A stretch of DNA of 60,465 nt, from the NCBI GenBank assembly GCA_902789835.1, contig CADAPN010000002.1:1-60465 (forward strand), read 5' to 3'. The notes under the pieces are model-generated. The model was not told the origin of the DNA. It was given only the letters and a program-made list of their open reading frames with translations, and ran no database searches. The position numbers were made by a program, and so were the translations under genes. Source of the DNA: Oscillospiraceae bacterium (lineage in GTDB: Bacteria > Bacillota_A > Clostridia > Oscillospirales > Oscillospiraceae). This document shows, in pieces, positions 60,218 through 60,465 of this stretch. How positions within the stretch are numbered: position 1 is the first letter of the stretch; every line of letters starts with the position of its first letter.

Positions 60218-60250
60218 AAGGCTTGAAACGTATCGTTTCAAGCCTTTTAT
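60218..60250 (+). terminator. Terminator of tRNA-Pro
   Basis: AAGGCTTGAAAC/GTTTCAAGCCTT, perfect 12-bp stem with loop GTATC, followed by TTATTTTT. Confidence 0.92.
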
Positions 60251-60372
60251 TTTTCTCCCTTGACTTTCAATCGCAAACAGGGTAAAGCCTAATCTCTGAA
60301 CCTAAACTTTTCAAAAAGTATAACATACAAGAAAAGACAAGTTGAAAAAGTACATAAGTACTGGCAAAAGTC

Positions 60373-60410
60373 GAAGCAAGCGAAACAATTTTGAAGAAAA
60401 CGCTTGCTTC
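60373..60410 (+). repeat. 10-bp inverted repeat, hairpin
   Basis: GAAGCAAGCG (60373-60382) and CGCTTGCTTC (60401-60410), separated by 18 A/T-rich bases; followed by ATTTTTG. Possibly a terminator or an attenuator for an unseen transcript. Confidence 0.6.
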
Positions 60411-60418
60411 ATTTTTGA

Positions 60419-60444
60419 AAGTATAGTATACTTATACTATACTT
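60419..60444. promoter_or_regulatory. 26-bp operator-like palindrome
   Basis: AAGTATAGTATA, CT, TATACTATACTT: two 12-bp arms with a two-base centre. Symmetry, size and the TATACT elements on both strands resemble a repressor operator overlapping promoter boxes. Confidence 0.65.
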
Positions 60445-60465
60445 CGTTGAGATAAGTGAGGGCTG

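Larger units (their letters stand above)
60251..60465. other. AT-rich non-coding end of window
   Basis: No gene recognised. The base composition is clearly more AT-rich than the neighbouring genes. It contains the inverted repeats listed at 60373 and 60419 and may be the beginning of a mobile element next to the tRNA. Confidence 0.5.

Overview
The window looks like a chromosome segment of an anaerobic, probably gut-associated, Gram-positive Clostridia (Oscillospiraceae-like). Reasons: GC-rich genes with strong AGGAGG ribosome binding sites, sortases and LPXTG proteins, BMP-type and DUF3798-type ABC importers, a reverse-order GH3 glucosidase known from rumen Clostridia, and a guanine-class riboswitch. 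The genus cannot be fixed from the sequence alone.

Layout. (1) 1-9160: part of a siphovirus-type prophage on the minus strand, reading terminase, portal, scaffold, major capsid, connectors, tail tube and tail chaperones, with the tape measure presumably to the left. Two plus-strand cargo genes with their own promoters and terminators interrupt it: a 62-aa leader-like/zinc-ribbon peptide and a DUF218 lipoprotein. Heptamer repeats and palindromes lie between the phage genes. The terminase carries a fragment of small subunit at its N-terminus and begins right at the prophage edge. (2) 9182-26866: a large minus-strand surface-fibre locus. An eight-gene operon encodes class C sortase, a pilin-like protein, two SipW/TasA-type proteins, two anchored surface proteins, a SipW signal peptidase and a class B sortase. 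Next come a 2686-aa LPQTG adhesin and a third operon with a coiled-coil protein and two type I signal peptidases. (3) 26971-31377: dCMP deaminase, domain-swapped GH3 glycosidase, and NAD synthase on the opposite strand. (4) 31491-37016: a guanine-class riboswitch and terminators ahead of a four-gene BMP (purine nucleoside-type) ABC importer. (5) 37044-39628: an MBOAT/SGNH exopolysaccharide acylation pair.

(6) 39802-46720: a cell-wall operon (PepSY protein, lipoprotein, FHA-FtsW/RodA fusion, penicillin-binding protein, ABC-F ATPase, DUF218 protein). (7) 46778-54704: a two-component system divergent from a second ABC importer (DUF3798 binding protein, ATPase, two permeases, accessory membrane protein). 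(8) 54848-60465: an orphan binding lipoprotein with an extra N-terminal domain, a DUF1292 protein followed by a structured RNA, a THEP1-type NTPase coupled to a His-rich CsoR-type repressor, a membrane-anchored GH25 muramidase that shares an overlapping divergent promoter with that pair, and tRNA-Pro(GGG), after which AT-rich DNA with a 26-bp operator-like palindrome begins.

The most system-like region is the fibre locus. It combines TasA/SipW-type fibre export with sortase-type covalent anchoring in one transcription unit, next to a giant adhesin bearing a Cys/His repeat domain and its own signal peptidases.
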